Origin: Alphaproteobacteria bacterium
GTDB taxonomy: Bacteria; Pseudomonadota; Alphaproteobacteria; Micavibrionales; Micavibrionaceae
Direction: 5' to 3'
DNA: 46,791 nt
Assembly (NCBI GenBank): GCA_021776075.1
Contig: JAJFGQ010000042.1
Span: 1 to 46,791 of the forward strand
The position numbers were made by a program, and so were the translations under genes. Under the pieces are notes generated by a model. It made no database searches, was not told the DNA's origin, and worked only from the letters and a program-made list of their open reading frames with translations. This document shows, in pieces, positions 1 through 8,443 of this stretch. Each line of letters begins with the position of its first letter. Positions within the stretch are counted from its first letter, which is position 1.

Positions 1-138
1 TTCCAAAAAGCCGAAGGCAATAAATGTGACCGGTGTTGGAAAATTCTTCCCGAAGTGGGCGCAAATACCCAACATCCTGATCTGTGCAAACGTTGCGCCA
101 ATGCTGTTAAGGCCCATCAAAAACAGGAAGCGGCATAA
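1..138 (+). CDS. ileS: isoleucyl-tRNA synthetase, C-terminal end (partial)
   Basis: The first 45 codons are the 3' end of a gene that enters from the left edge. The peptide holds the paired-cysteine zinc finger typical of the IleRS C terminus: CDRCW (C9, C12) followed by LCKRCA (C29, C32), with the usual HPDLC context. IleRS charges tRNA-Ile in the cytoplasm, and this zinc-binding tail helps tRNA aminoacylation. It stops with TAA two bases before the lspA start codon. ileS-lspA is a very common bacterial gene pair, which supports both calls. Catalytic domains lie outside the window. Confidence 0.9.
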   Translation, partial: FQKAEGNKCDRCWKILPEVGANTQHPDLCKRCANAVKAHQKQEAA

Positions 139-140
139 AA

Positions 141-626
141 ATGGACCGTTGCAAGTTATACGCTCTTCTGACGGCCTTTTTCATCATCATTGCCGATCAG
201 GTTACAAAAATGCTGGTGCTGACCTATGTCGCCGGACAACAAATTGCACTTTTGCCCTTTTTCAATTTCGTACTGGTCTGGAACAAGGGAGTCAGTTTTG
301 GCCTGTTCAATAACGGAGCCTCTATAAGCAAATGGGTTTTAACGGGCCTCTCTCTTCTGATCGTTATCTTCTTTATCCGCTGGTTGTTACGGGTGGACAG
401 CAAGGGACTGGCCGTTGCGATTGCCATGATTATCGGCGGCGCCCTTGGTAATGTCATAGACCGCGTTCGTTTTGGCGCTGTTGTTGATTTTCTCGACTTC
501 CATGCTTTTGGCTGGCATTACCCGGCTTTTAATGTCGCGGATTCTGCTATTGTGACAGGCATTGCTTTTGTGGTCTTTGATAGTTTATTCTTTGAGCCGA
601 AACGACAGAAGACTGAGGGACAATAA
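141..626 (+). CDS. lspA: lipoprotein signal peptidase (signal peptidase II)
   Basis: This 161-residue inner-membrane aspartyl protease removes signal peptides from diacylglyceryl-modified prolipoproteins. Four hydrophobic segments are visible (about residues 6-30, 64-84, 90-108 and 132-151). The two catalytic aspartates sit in the family motifs: D116 in GAVVDF and D134 in FNVADS. The early conserved ADQ (D19), the NKGVSFG segment and GNVIDR are also present. Length is normal for the family. The ATG follows the ileS stop by two bases and has a purine-rich AGGAAG about 12 bases upstream, so it is probably translated from the ileS transcript. The next gene encodes a lipoprotein, a natural substrate. 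Confidence 0.96.
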   Translation: MDRCKLYALLTAFFIIIADQVTKMLVLTYVAGQQIALLPFFNFVLVWNKGVSFGLFNNGASISKWVLTGLSLLIVIFFIRWLLRVDSKGLAVAIAMIIGGALGNVIDRVRFGAVVDFLDFHAFGWHYPAFNVADSAIVTGIAFVVFDSLFFEPKRQKTEGQ

Positions 627-628
627 GA

Positions 629-1144
629 ATGCGTTACAAGAATCTGGTTATTCTATTAAGCGGTGTGCTGGTTTTATCCGCTTGTAGCAGAGCAAAAGAA
701 GAATTGGGCCTGACACGGCACGCTCCGGATGAGTTTGCCGTGGTAAAGCGGGCGCCTTTGGCTATGCCGCCGGATTACACGATGCGCCCCCCGCGCCCCG
801 GCACCGCACGCCCTCAGGAACAAAGACCGGAAGAGCAAGCCCGCACGGTTATTTTCGGGCATGAAGAAAAGAATACGGCAAAACCGGCCAGTGCCGAAGA
901 GGCCCTGCTGCAACAAGCCGGAACGGAAGTCGCGCAACCTGGTATTCGTGAAATAGTAGACCGTGAAACGGCCACTCTGGAACCACATGACAAGCCTGTC
1001 GCCAAGCGCCTTTTTGGTCTTGGCGGCAAGGATAAACCACCCGCCACCGTCGTCGATGCCAAGGCCGAAGCTAGCCGCCTGCGTACAAATGCGGAAGAAG
1101 GAAAACCCGTTACCGAAGGCGAAACCCCGGCAATTGAGGAATAA
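629..1144 (+). CDS. DUF3035-type lipoprotein
   Basis: This 171-residue protein starts with a lipoprotein signal peptide: a basic N terminus, a hydrophobic core and the lipobox LSAC with the lipid-accepting cysteine at residue 19. The mature part is polar and proline-rich, with the segment around residues 30-60 (APDEFAVVKRAPLAMPPDY) that marks the alphaproteobacterial DUF3035 family. The C-terminal third is low-complexity (KPATVVDAKAEASRLR, then acidic). A GAGGGA element lies 9 bases before the ATG, and the gene starts two bases after lspA. Position between lspA and the M16 peptidases is common in alphaproteobacteria. Its molecular role is not established; an envelope function follows from the lipid anchor. 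Confidence 0.85.
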   Translation: MRYKNLVILLSGVLVLSACSRAKEELGLTRHAPDEFAVVKRAPLAMPPDYTMRPPRPGTARPQEQRPEEQARTVIFGHEEKNTAKPASAEEALLQQAGTEVAQPGIREIVDRETATLEPHDKPVAKRLFGLGGKDKPPATVVDAKAEASRLRTNAEEGKPVTEGETPAIEE

Positions 1145-1178
1145 TTGCATTTGACGGCCACGGCTGCTACAAGGCCGA

Positions 1179-2057
1179 ATGGGTGATACGGAAAAGAAAC
1201 CAAATTATGCTCTAAAAGCTATTTTCAGCACGGCTAACCTCAAGGGAACAGCCGCCGTATGCCTGTCGATTGCCATGGGAACACCGCTTGCTTCGACACT
1301 CTATGCCGGCGCTGTTTTAATAGGGACTCACAACAAATACCGCTCGCTAAGCAAAGAAACAACAACGCACGCGCTTACGAGCCCCTCTATCACGGCAAAA
1401 ATCTTCATGGCAGCCGCCTCATATAATGTCATAGATTCCGGCCTTGATATTTTTTCCGGCCCGGCAGAATTTCAAACATATAACGCCTTAAGAACAACCG
1501 CGTGGCTTTGCGGGTTTTTCGGCGATAACGCTCTCAGAAACCTTGACGATGTTAATTTTTCTCAAAGCAAAGACCTGCGTAAACCGGTCCCGTCAAAGCT
1601 CCGTGACACCTTTAATACGCTGGTTGCCAATCCGACCATATTCTATAGCGGGACGAGCGCCGCCTTTACTCTGGCTATCCTTGCAAACGGCCCTGTTCAC
1701 TGGCTCTATTCGCTGGAGGGTGCCATCGGAACCTCTGCCATCGCCCTTTTTTCACTGGGTATCGCCCACGCCATAAGAAAAACATGGCAAGCCACGACCG
1801 GGGAAATCAGCACAGATAAAATCAATGACGGCGTCATGAACACGCTTGCTGCCACGGCGAAAGCCGGACAATGTGTCCTGGCACTGATGACGGGCCACTA
1901 CTGGTTTGCCGCGGCACAAGCCATTTTTTCAGGATCCAGCGTTAAACTGCTCTTTGAAACACGGGAGGCCCTGGAGGGGGACCGGGGAGAGAACAGGAAG
2001 AAAAAAGACAACACAAACAAACCAGATACGCCGCCGAACTTATCAGCCTCCTTGTAG
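1179..2057 (+). CDS. unknown multi-pass membrane protein
   Basis: A 292-residue protein that I do not recognise. Hydrophobic stretches occur around residues 22-48, 68-82, 154-170, 180-196 and 225-248, so it is probably an integral membrane protein with four or five segments. The last 35 residues are highly charged and low-complexity (GDRGENRKKKDNTNK), consistent with a cytoplasmic or disordered tail. There is no signal peptide and no catalytic motif that I can see. The start codon has only a weak AAGG about 5 bases upstream. It sits on the same strand between the DUF3035 lipoprotein (34-base gap) and the M16 peptidases (46-base gap). No function is assigned. Confidence 0.7.
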   Translation: MGDTEKKPNYALKAIFSTANLKGTAAVCLSIAMGTPLASTLYAGAVLIGTHNKYRSLSKETTTHALTSPSITAKIFMAAASYNVIDSGLDIFSGPAEFQTYNALRTTAWLCGFFGDNALRNLDDVNFSQSKDLRKPVPSKLRDTFNTLVANPTIFYSGTSAAFTLAILANGPVHWLYSLEGAIGTSAIALFSLGIAHAIRKTWQATTGEISTDKINDGVMNTLAATAKAGQCVLALMTGHYWFAAAQAIFSGSSVKLLFETREALEGDRGENRKKKDNTNKPDTPPNLSASL

Positions 2058-2080
2058 CAAGAAGACCCTTGCTCCGTTTT
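2056..2080 (+). terminator. weak hairpin after the unknown membrane protein
   Basis: AGCAAG (2056-2061) and CTTGCT (2068-2073) form a 6-bp stem with a six-base loop, followed by CCGTTTT. The stem is short and the T-run is interrupted by CCG, so this may be a weak terminator or an attenuating hairpin in front of the M16 pair. The left arm overlaps the stop codon of the upstream gene. Confidence 0.3.
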
Positions 2081-2103
2081 CCTTCAAGGATTAAAGTCTC
2101 CTG

Positions 2104-3468
2104 ATGCGTTTACTCATCCTTTTATTCTGTTCTTTGCTCTTCACAGCCCCTGCCTTTGCGCAGGATAAGATTTTCAATGCCGAGAGCTTTACGCTGGATA
2201 ACGGTATGCGAGTTGTTTCGATACCAAACCATCGGGCGCCTGTCGTAACGCATATGGTCTGGTATCGCGTTGGCGCCGCCGATGAAGCACCGGGACAATC
2301 CGGTATTGCTCATTTTGTCGAGCACCTTATGTTCAAAGGGTCGGAAAACGTCCCGCCGGGTGAGTTTTCAAAACGCGTCCGGGCGCTGGGTGGCAATGAT
2401 AACGCCTTCACAGCACAGGACTATACGGCTTATTTCCAATCCATTGCCGTCGAAAACCTGGAAACCGTCATGACGATGGAAGCCGACCGCATGAAGGGGC
2501 TTCTTTTTCCTGAAGAAGGCATCCTCTCCGAACGCAATGTTGTTGTTGAAGAACGCCGCCAGCGCACAGAAAACGATCCGCGTGGCTATTTCTTTGAACA
2601 AATGCGCGCCATGCTCTTTGTTAACCACCCTTACGGCAATCCGGTTATCGGGTGGTTTCACGAACTCGATATTCTGAACAAGGAGGCCGTACAATCCTTC
2701 TATAAAAAATGGTACGCGCCGAATAATGCCCTTCTTATTGTTTCCGGCGACATTACGATGAAAGAACTGCGCCCGCTGGCTGAAAAAACTTACGGCCTTC
2801 TTCCTTCCCGCGACGTACCTGAACGGCAATGGACAGAGGTACCGCCTTTGCTCGGCAAGCCGCATTTAACTTTGCACCATCCCACAATCCGGCAATCGTC
2901 TTTGACGCGCCTTTATCGTATGCCATCCTATCAGCAAAACAAGGATGACTCCCTTGCCCTGCAGGTTTTAGAAAGCATTATGAGCGACGGCTCCACGTCC
3001 CGATTTTACAAGTCACTGGTCGTAGAGAAAAAATTAGCCACAGGCATTCAGTTTTCCTATAACGCCTCTGCCTTTAGTGATGGGACGGCTACCCTTTCAG
3101 CAACACCGGCGGACGGTATCAGCCTTGAAAAACTGGACAAAACCCTTGACGATGAATGGCGCAAACTGCTGACAGGCGGCGTCACGGCGGAGGAATTACG
3201 CTCTGCCAAGGACCGTATGCAAGATGCCGCTATTTTTGCCCGTGACAGCTTGGCCGGTCCGGCCATGATCTTCGGACATGAACTGATAACAGGAACGACA
3301 ATTGACGATGTCGAATACTGGCCGCAAATGATAGAATCCGTAACCGCCGAACAAATTCAGGATGTCGCCAATCGTTTCCTGAACCCGGACAACAGGGATA
3401 AAAAACCCTATGTCACCGGTTATTTACTCCCACAGGAGGAAGAACAAGGAGAAGGGGAAACCGAATGA
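2104..3468 (+). CDS. M16 family zinc metallopeptidase (catalytic subunit)
   Basis: This 454-residue protein begins with a Sec signal peptide (cleavage near AFA-Q, residue 19-20), so it acts in the periplasm. It carries the inverted zinc motif HFVEH (H70, E73, H74) of M16 (pitrilysin-type) peptidases, with the downstream glutamate near E150 in VVVEERRQR. The M16 N-terminal domain covers roughly residues 25-170 and the inactive C-terminal domain about 190-370. Length is typical for the half-size bacterial M16B form, which pairs with a partner subunit. The next gene, overlapping by 4 bases, is that partner and lacks the zinc site. The natural substrate is unknown. Confidence 0.93.
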   Translation: MRLLILLFCSLLFTAPAFAQDKIFNAESFTLDNGMRVVSIPNHRAPVVTHMVWYRVGAADEAPGQSGIAHFVEHLMFKGSENVPPGEFSKRVRALGGNDNAFTAQDYTAYFQSIAVENLETVMTMEADRMKGLLFPEEGILSERNVVVEERRQRTENDPRGYFFEQMRAMLFVNHPYGNPVIGWFHELDILNKEAVQSFYKKWYAPNNALLIVSGDITMKELRPLAEKTYGLLPSRDVPERQWTEVPPLLGKPHLTLHHPTIRQSSLTRLYRMPSYQQNKDDSLALQVLESIMSDGSTSRFYKSLVVEKKLATGIQFSYNASAFSDGTATLSATPADGISLEKLDKTLDDEWRKLLTGGVTAEELRSAKDRMQDAAIFARDSLAGPAMIFGHELITGTTIDDVEYWPQMIESVTAEQIQDVANRFLNPDNRDKKPYVTGYLLPQEEEQGEGETE

Positions 3469-4832
3469 CCATTTTGCGACACGCCTTCAAACTATTGCCT
3501 CTGTTTGTCTTTCTGCTGTCTTTTCCGGCGCAGGCACAGGAAAAATTCCTTGATATTCAAGAGATAAAAAGCCCCGGCGGCATTATCGTCTGGCTGGTCG
3601 AAGACCACAGCCTGCCTATTATTTCCCTTGAATTCGCGTTCAAAGGCGCAGGATCAGCACTTGATCCCCTTGATAAACAAGGCCTAGCCCGCATTGTGTC
3701 CAATACGCTGGACGAAGGTGCCGGGGATATGGACTCCCAAACATTCCAAAAACGCCTGACAGACCATTCCATTACGCTGAGTTTCGGCAGCGGCCGCGAC
3801 CATTTCAGAGGTACGCTCAAAACGCTCTCGCGTCACAAAAACATCGCCTTTGACATGCTGGAACGCGCTTTAACCTCTCCCCGTTTTGACGAAGACCCGT
3901 TAAACCGGATGAAAGCGGCCAATATCATGCGCATTCGCTCTTCCTTGTCCGACCCCGGTTGGATTGCTGCCCGCCTTATGAATGATACGGCCTTTGCCGA
4001 ACACCCTTATGCCATGAATAGTGGCGGCACGCTCACCACGCTCCCTTCTATCACCGCCGATGATCTACGAGGCTTCGTTAAAACACGCCTGACCGGCGAC
4101 CGCCTTCTGGTCACGGTCGTTGGCGATATAACAGCGACAGAGCTTGCCCCCCTTATGGACCGACTCTTTGGCGCATTGCCGCCAAAGTCTGTTTTTCCTG
4201 TTATTCCTGACCTCACAGTCCAGAATGGCGGCGAAATTGTGTTTTTTGAAAAAGACATTCCGCAAACAATGATCGAAATTATGCAGCCCGGCATCGGCCG
4301 CAATGATCCTGATTATTACACAGCCCAAATTATGAATTTTATCCTCGGAAGCGCCGGTTTTGGATCCCGCCTAACAGAAGAAATAAGGGAAAAGCGTGGT
4401 CTGACATACGGCATCCATTCCGGCCTTATGGAGTTGGTGCATATGAAGGGCATAAGCCTTTCAACATCGACGAAAAACAGCAATGTACCGGAACTCCTCT
4501 CCCTTATTCGTCAAGAATGGCAAAAAATGAAACAGGAACAAGTTACGGATGAAGAACTGGCCGATACAAAATCCTACCTGATAGGCTCCATGCCCCTGAT
4601 GTTATCCTCTACCGATGGAATCGCCCGCATTCTCCTGAGCCTGCGACTGGATGGCCTGCCGAAAGAGTACCTGGATAACCGCGCCGAAAAAATCAATCAG
4701 GTTACAAAGGAACAAATCCAGCAAATAGCGCAAAAACTCCTGCGCCCCGATCAATTAACAACAATTCTGGTCGGAAAACCGGGGGGCGTAACGCCCACCC
4801 GTGTTGTTACGACCTTACCTCATGTTGAGTGA
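3465..4832 (+). CDS. M16 family peptidase homologue, non-catalytic partner
   Basis: A 455-residue periplasmic protein with a signal peptide (cleavage near AQA-Q, residue 24-25). Its M16 fold is recognisable, but the position of the HxxEH motif reads RIVSN (R76, S79, N80), so it cannot bind zinc in the usual way. It keeps the R-x-x-x-Y element (R311, Y315 in RGLTY) that in two-subunit M16B peptidases completes the active site of the partner. The start overlaps the catalytic subunit stop (ATGA at 3465-3468), which implies translational coupling and a heterodimer. Together the two genes make a standard alphaproteobacterial M16B pair. Confidence 0.92.
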   Translation: MTILRHAFKLLPLFVFLLSFPAQAQEKFLDIQEIKSPGGIIVWLVEDHSLPIISLEFAFKGAGSALDPLDKQGLARIVSNTLDEGAGDMDSQTFQKRLTDHSITLSFGSGRDHFRGTLKTLSRHKNIAFDMLERALTSPRFDEDPLNRMKAANIMRIRSSLSDPGWIAARLMNDTAFAEHPYAMNSGGTLTTLPSITADDLRGFVKTRLTGDRLLVTVVGDITATELAPLMDRLFGALPPKSVFPVIPDLTVQNGGEIVFFEKDIPQTMIEIMQPGIGRNDPDYYTAQIMNFILGSAGFGSRLTEEIREKRGLTYGIHSGLMELVHMKGISLSTSTKNSNVPELLSLIRQEWQKMKQEQVTDEELADTKSYLIGSMPLMLSSTDGIARILLSLRLDGLPKEYLDNRAEKINQVTKEQIQQIAQKLLRPDQLTTILVGKPGGVTPTRVVTTLPHVE

Positions 4833-4836
4833 TAAA

Positions 4837-5385
4837 ATGTACAAAACACAGCTTTTAAAAGACCTTGAAAATTACGTGCCTTCACAGAAAGAGGGAACAT
4901 ACAGCCAGAAGAAAATCACAGACTTTATCAAGAGTGAGCCCAACGGATTTTACCGCACCAATCTGGCCGGACATGTAACGGGATCAGCCCTTTTGATTAA
5001 TCCGAAAAAAAAAACAATCCTCCTGAATTACCACAAAAAACTGGATAAGTGGCTTTGCTTTGGCGGCCACGCTGATGGGAACAATCATATCCCTGATGTT
5101 GCCTGCCGGGAAACAGTGGAAGAATCCGGCATTGAGACTATTGATTTCATGACTCCTGAAATTTTCGATATCGACGTCCATACCATACCGGAAGACCCTG
5201 TAAAAAACGAGCCGCAGCATTTTCATTACGATATTGCTTATTTGCTTCAAACTGACTCGGAAGACTTCCAGATCAGTGAAGAATCTGTTGCCCTTAAATG
5301 GGTCCCTTATCAAGAGGCCGCCGAAGGAATCACAGATGCACGGATGATCAGAATGTTCGGCAAAACAACCCCGTTTTTTACATGA
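4837..5385 (+). CDS. NUDIX hydrolase
   Basis: A 182-residue protein from the ATG at 4837, four bases after the preceding stop; in-frame GTG 4801 and ATG 4822 would overlap that gene. NUDIX enzymes hydrolyse nucleoside diphosphates linked to another moiety. The NUDIX box is readable as GHADGNNHIPDVACRETV then EESGI: the metal-binding REXXEE core is intact, but the glutamate expected five residues after the first glycine is asparagine. The variant GGHADG form occurs in other NUDIX proteins, so activity is still plausible. The N-terminal 45 residues are helical and precede the NUDIX fold. It overlaps pgi by 4 bases (ATGA), so the two are probably co-translated. Substrate cannot be read from sequence. 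Confidence 0.87.
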   Translation: MYKTQLLKDLENYVPSQKEGTYSQKKITDFIKSEPNGFYRTNLAGHVTGSALLINPKKKTILLNYHKKLDKWLCFGGHADGNNHIPDVACRETVEESGIETIDFMTPEIFDIDVHTIPEDPVKNEPQHFHYDIAYLLQTDSEDFQISEESVALKWVPYQEAAEGITDARMIRMFGKTTPFFT

Positions 5386-6965
5386 CAAGCTTAACAAAAA
5401 AAGAGACCTGGCAAGCGTTGGTAGCCCATCGTAAAACGATGGGAAACATCCATATGCGTGATTTATTTGCCGAGGACCCTGAACGTTTCAATCGCTTCAA
5501 TCTGGAAGATAACGGTCTATTTCTGGATTATTCAAAACACCGCATAACAAATGAAACAATAGAGCTTCTGATGGACCTTGCCCGCGATTGTCACGTAGAA
5601 GACTGGCGGGAACGGATGTTTGAAGGCGATAAAATTAACACATCAGAAGACAGGGCCGTCCTGCACACGGCTCTGCGTTGCCCACAAGACAAATGCACCA
5701 TACCCTTTGTCCATGATGTTCTGGATAAAATGAAAGATTTCAGCGATTCCGTCCGCAACGGCACATGGACGGGATACACAGGAAAATCTGTCAAAAATGT
5801 TATCAGCATAGGCATAGGCGGCTCCGGCCTTGGCCCTAAAATGATCTGTGAAGCTCTCAAAATAAATGATTCCCGCGATATTACACTGCATTTTGTCTCC
5901 AATATTGATAAAGCACATATCACAGAAGCACTGGCAAAAAGCGACCCTGATACAACTTTGTTTGTGATCGCATCCAAAAGTTTCACGACACAGGAAACCA
6001 TGGAAAATGCCGCCATAGCCAAAACATGGATTCTCAACCACCTGAAAGACGAAAAAGCAATAGAGCGGCACTTTATCGCCCTCTCCACAAACGAACAAGC
6101 TGTCCATGATTTCGGGATCGCGCCGGAAAATATATTTCCCTTCAAAGACTGGGTCGGGGGCCGTTACAGCCTATGGTCAGCCATTGGTCTGCCCATTTGT
6201 CTCGCTGTTGGATTTAAAAATTTCCGGGCTCTTCTGGATGGCGCCCATAGCATGGACAAGCATTTCCGTGAAACACCTCTGGAACAAAATATGCCGGTTA
6301 TTCTGGCCTTGTTAGGCATCTGGTACAGAAATTTCTGGGATGCCCAAAGCTATGCTGTTCTGCCCTATAGCCAACATTTACGGTCTTTCCCTGATTGGCT
6401 GCAACAAGTCGATATGGAATCAAATGGTAAAAACATTGATCGTGAAGGCCATCCCGTCACGTATGAAACCGGACCTGTTGTTTTTGGAGCACCGGGCACA
6501 GATTGCCAGCATTCCTTTTTTCAGCTTATTCATCAGGGCACAACACTCATTCCCTGTGATTTCATTGCCGCACGGGACAAAACAGCCGAACAAAAAATAC
6601 TGCTGGCCAACATGATCGCACAATCCCAAGCTCTGATGCAGGGACAAACGCTGAAAAACACAGATGATGAGCCCTATCGCACCTTCGAAGGCAACCGACC
6701 TTCTACCACCATTCTTTTAGACAAGCTTGATCCTTTTCATCTGGGTATGCTGCTGGCGCTTTACGAACATAAGATATTTGTTCAGGGGATTATCTGGAAT
6801 ATCAATAGCTTCGACCAATGGGGCGTTGAACTGGGGAAAACGCTGGCCGTAGAGGCTTTGAATATCATTGAAGGCAGCATCAAAGAAAATGGGGAAGAAA
6901 ACGGGGTTAAAAACATTGATTCTTCAACCGCCGCGCTTCTTGCCCAGATTACCCGACCTTCATAA
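5382..6965 (+). CDS. pgi: glucose-6-phosphate isomerase (variant active site)
   Basis: A 527-residue protein that should interconvert glucose-6-phosphate and fructose-6-phosphate in glycolysis or gluconeogenesis. Family signatures are clear: GIGGSGLGP (residues 144-152, phosphate loop), DWVGGRYSLWSAIG (256-269), LIHQGT (382-387) and the C-terminal signature IIWNINSFDQWGVELGK ending at K486, the conserved active-site lysine. The start ATG overlaps the NUDIX stop. The oddity is at the isomerisation base: where most homologues read GEPGTNGQH, this one reads GAPGTDCQH with Ala at residue 370, and the histidine expected 31 residues later (near 401) is Thr. The rest is well conserved. Either a lineage variant uses another base or activity is altered. 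Confidence 0.93.
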   Translation: MTSLTKKETWQALVAHRKTMGNIHMRDLFAEDPERFNRFNLEDNGLFLDYSKHRITNETIELLMDLARDCHVEDWRERMFEGDKINTSEDRAVLHTALRCPQDKCTIPFVHDVLDKMKDFSDSVRNGTWTGYTGKSVKNVISIGIGGSGLGPKMICEALKINDSRDITLHFVSNIDKAHITEALAKSDPDTTLFVIASKSFTTQETMENAAIAKTWILNHLKDEKAIERHFIALSTNEQAVHDFGIAPENIFPFKDWVGGRYSLWSAIGLPICLAVGFKNFRALLDGAHSMDKHFRETPLEQNMPVILALLGIWYRNFWDAQSYAVLPYSQHLRSFPDWLQQVDMESNGKNIDREGHPVTYETGPVVFGAPGTDCQHSFFQLIHQGTTLIPCDFIAARDKTAEQKILLANMIAQSQALMQGQTLKNTDDEPYRTFEGNRPSTTILLDKLDPFHLGMLLALYEHKIFVQGIIWNINSFDQWGVELGKTLAVEALNIIEGSIKENGEENGVKNIDSSTAALLAQITRPS

Positions 6966-7060
6966 AATATTAGGCGTATTTCAGCTACCATAGTGCTTGT
7001 GATATACTCGGCCAGAACACGCAAGTATTGTGTGTCAAAAAAAACAGGATGTTAGGCTTT

Positions 7061-8368
7061 ATGAGTTTTACTGAACCAGAACCGGCAAGCAGCCTTGAAA
7101 GAATATCCCAAAAGGAGCTGGATGAAGCTGTCAAAAAGCACGGTTTTTTCCTGAAGGGTATCCGGGGCGGCGCCCGCACTGTTATGAAATTCAAAGACCT
7201 CTCGGATCTTGATTTTAAAAGCGCCGATCTCTCGCAGTCTGATTTTACGGGTTCCGTCCTGACAAATGCCAAGATGACGAACGGCACCTTTAAGGGAGCC
7301 TCTTTCTTTGCCTGCGATCTACGCAATGCCAATCTTGAAAATGCCTGCTTTTCCCGGGCCGACTTTCGGGGGGCCTTTGTTGCCGGAGCTAACCTAACCG
7401 GCGCTGATCTGGAATCAGCTGATTTGCGCGAAGGAAAGGTTATGGAGAGGAATGAAAAAGGTATTCTCTCAGACCGTCCCCGCGAAGGTGTCACAGAAAA
7501 AACACATAAAACTATTTTCGCAGGGGCCAAGCTAAAAGAGACTAACCTGTCCGGCTCCCGCGCATCATCTGCCGATTTTTCTGATGCCGACCTCTCTGGC
7601 GTTGTTGTCAAAGACGCTGATTTTAGCGGCGCTAATTTTGAAGGCGCCAACCTATCTGAAGCAAACTTCACAGGTACGGACCTTAGCCATGCCAATATGC
7701 ACGCCTCTATTATGACCGGTACGGTACTGATCATGGCGGAAACCGGCGGGGCCAATCTGGATGAGGCCTTAACGGAAGAATCTATGGGTGAAAAACTCGA
7801 AGAGCTGAAAAAGTCACTGCCCGAGCTTCTTGAAGAACACACCTCCTGGGTTGCCACCGCCGGACAAAAGGGGGAAAGGCTTGATTTAAGCGGCTTTGAC
7901 ATGCGCCATATAGAATTAAAACAATACCCACTTACCGCGATCAAAGCCGTTGGTGCCAATTTCCTGCAACAGGATTTAAGCGGTGCCGAAATGCAAAGTG
8001 CTTTGCTTGACCGCGCAGACCTCCGCGATGCCCGGCTTAAAAACATTGACTTGCGCGGTTCTTCACTGAAAAATGCCATGCTGGCCCGGGCAGACTTATC
8101 AGAAGCCAACCTTTCACCTTTACAATTCCTCAATAGCGACGGCACAACAAGACTGCAACGAATCAATCTGAGTGGTGCCAATATGCGCTATGTCATACTG
8201 CGCGGGGCTGATCTGCGTGACGCTATCCTTATGGGTGTTGACCTCTCCTATGCCGTACTCATTGATTGCGACCTCCGCCGCGCTGACCTGACCGGCGCCA
8301 TCCTGAATAATGCAGATATGAGCGGCAGCATGCTTAACGATGCCCTTATTGATGAAAAATACAGATAA
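7061..8368 (+). CDS. pentapeptide-repeat protein
   Basis: A 435-residue protein (alternative starts ATG 7049 and TTG 7028) with two blocks of A(D/N)LXX pentapeptide repeats, about residues 50-235 and 280-430, which fold as a right-handed quadrilateral beta-helix. Between the blocks lies a non-repeat segment, roughly 240-285, with a helical ELKKSLPELLEEH followed by TSWVATAGQKGERLDLSGFD. This L-H-W-G-G-LDLSG pattern recurs in alphaproteobacterial pentapeptide proteins. No signal peptide or membrane segment is seen, so it is probably cytosolic. Start choice is uncertain: AGG at 7054-7056 lies only four bases before 7061. A TATACT box (7003-7008) may be the promoter. Function is unknown. Confidence 0.85.
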   Translation: MSFTEPEPASSLERISQKELDEAVKKHGFFLKGIRGGARTVMKFKDLSDLDFKSADLSQSDFTGSVLTNAKMTNGTFKGASFFACDLRNANLENACFSRADFRGAFVAGANLTGADLESADLREGKVMERNEKGILSDRPREGVTEKTHKTIFAGAKLKETNLSGSRASSADFSDADLSGVVVKDADFSGANFEGANLSEANFTGTDLSHANMHASIMTGTVLIMAETGGANLDEALTEESMGEKLEELKKSLPELLEEHTSWVATAGQKGERLDLSGFDMRHIELKQYPLTAIKAVGANFLQQDLSGAEMQSALLDRADLRDARLKNIDLRGSSLKNAMLARADLSEANLSPLQFLNSDGTTRLQRINLSGANMRYVILRGADLRDAILMGVDLSYAVLIDCDLRRADLTGAILNNADMSGSMLNDALIDEKYR

Positions 8369-8443
8369 TTAATTATCCACGGCTCTTCTTAATTTCTTAA
8401 ATACCCGGCTGACAGCACCTCATTGATAGGCTAGCTTGTCCTT

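Noticed and set aside
6985-8181. A 398-codon minus-strand open frame opposite the pentapeptide-repeat gene
   Set aside because: It is the antisense shadow of a repeat protein: the regular A(D/N)LXX codons leave the opposite strand free of stops. Its product is Ser/Arg/Leu-rich with no recognisable fold and no ribosome-binding site.
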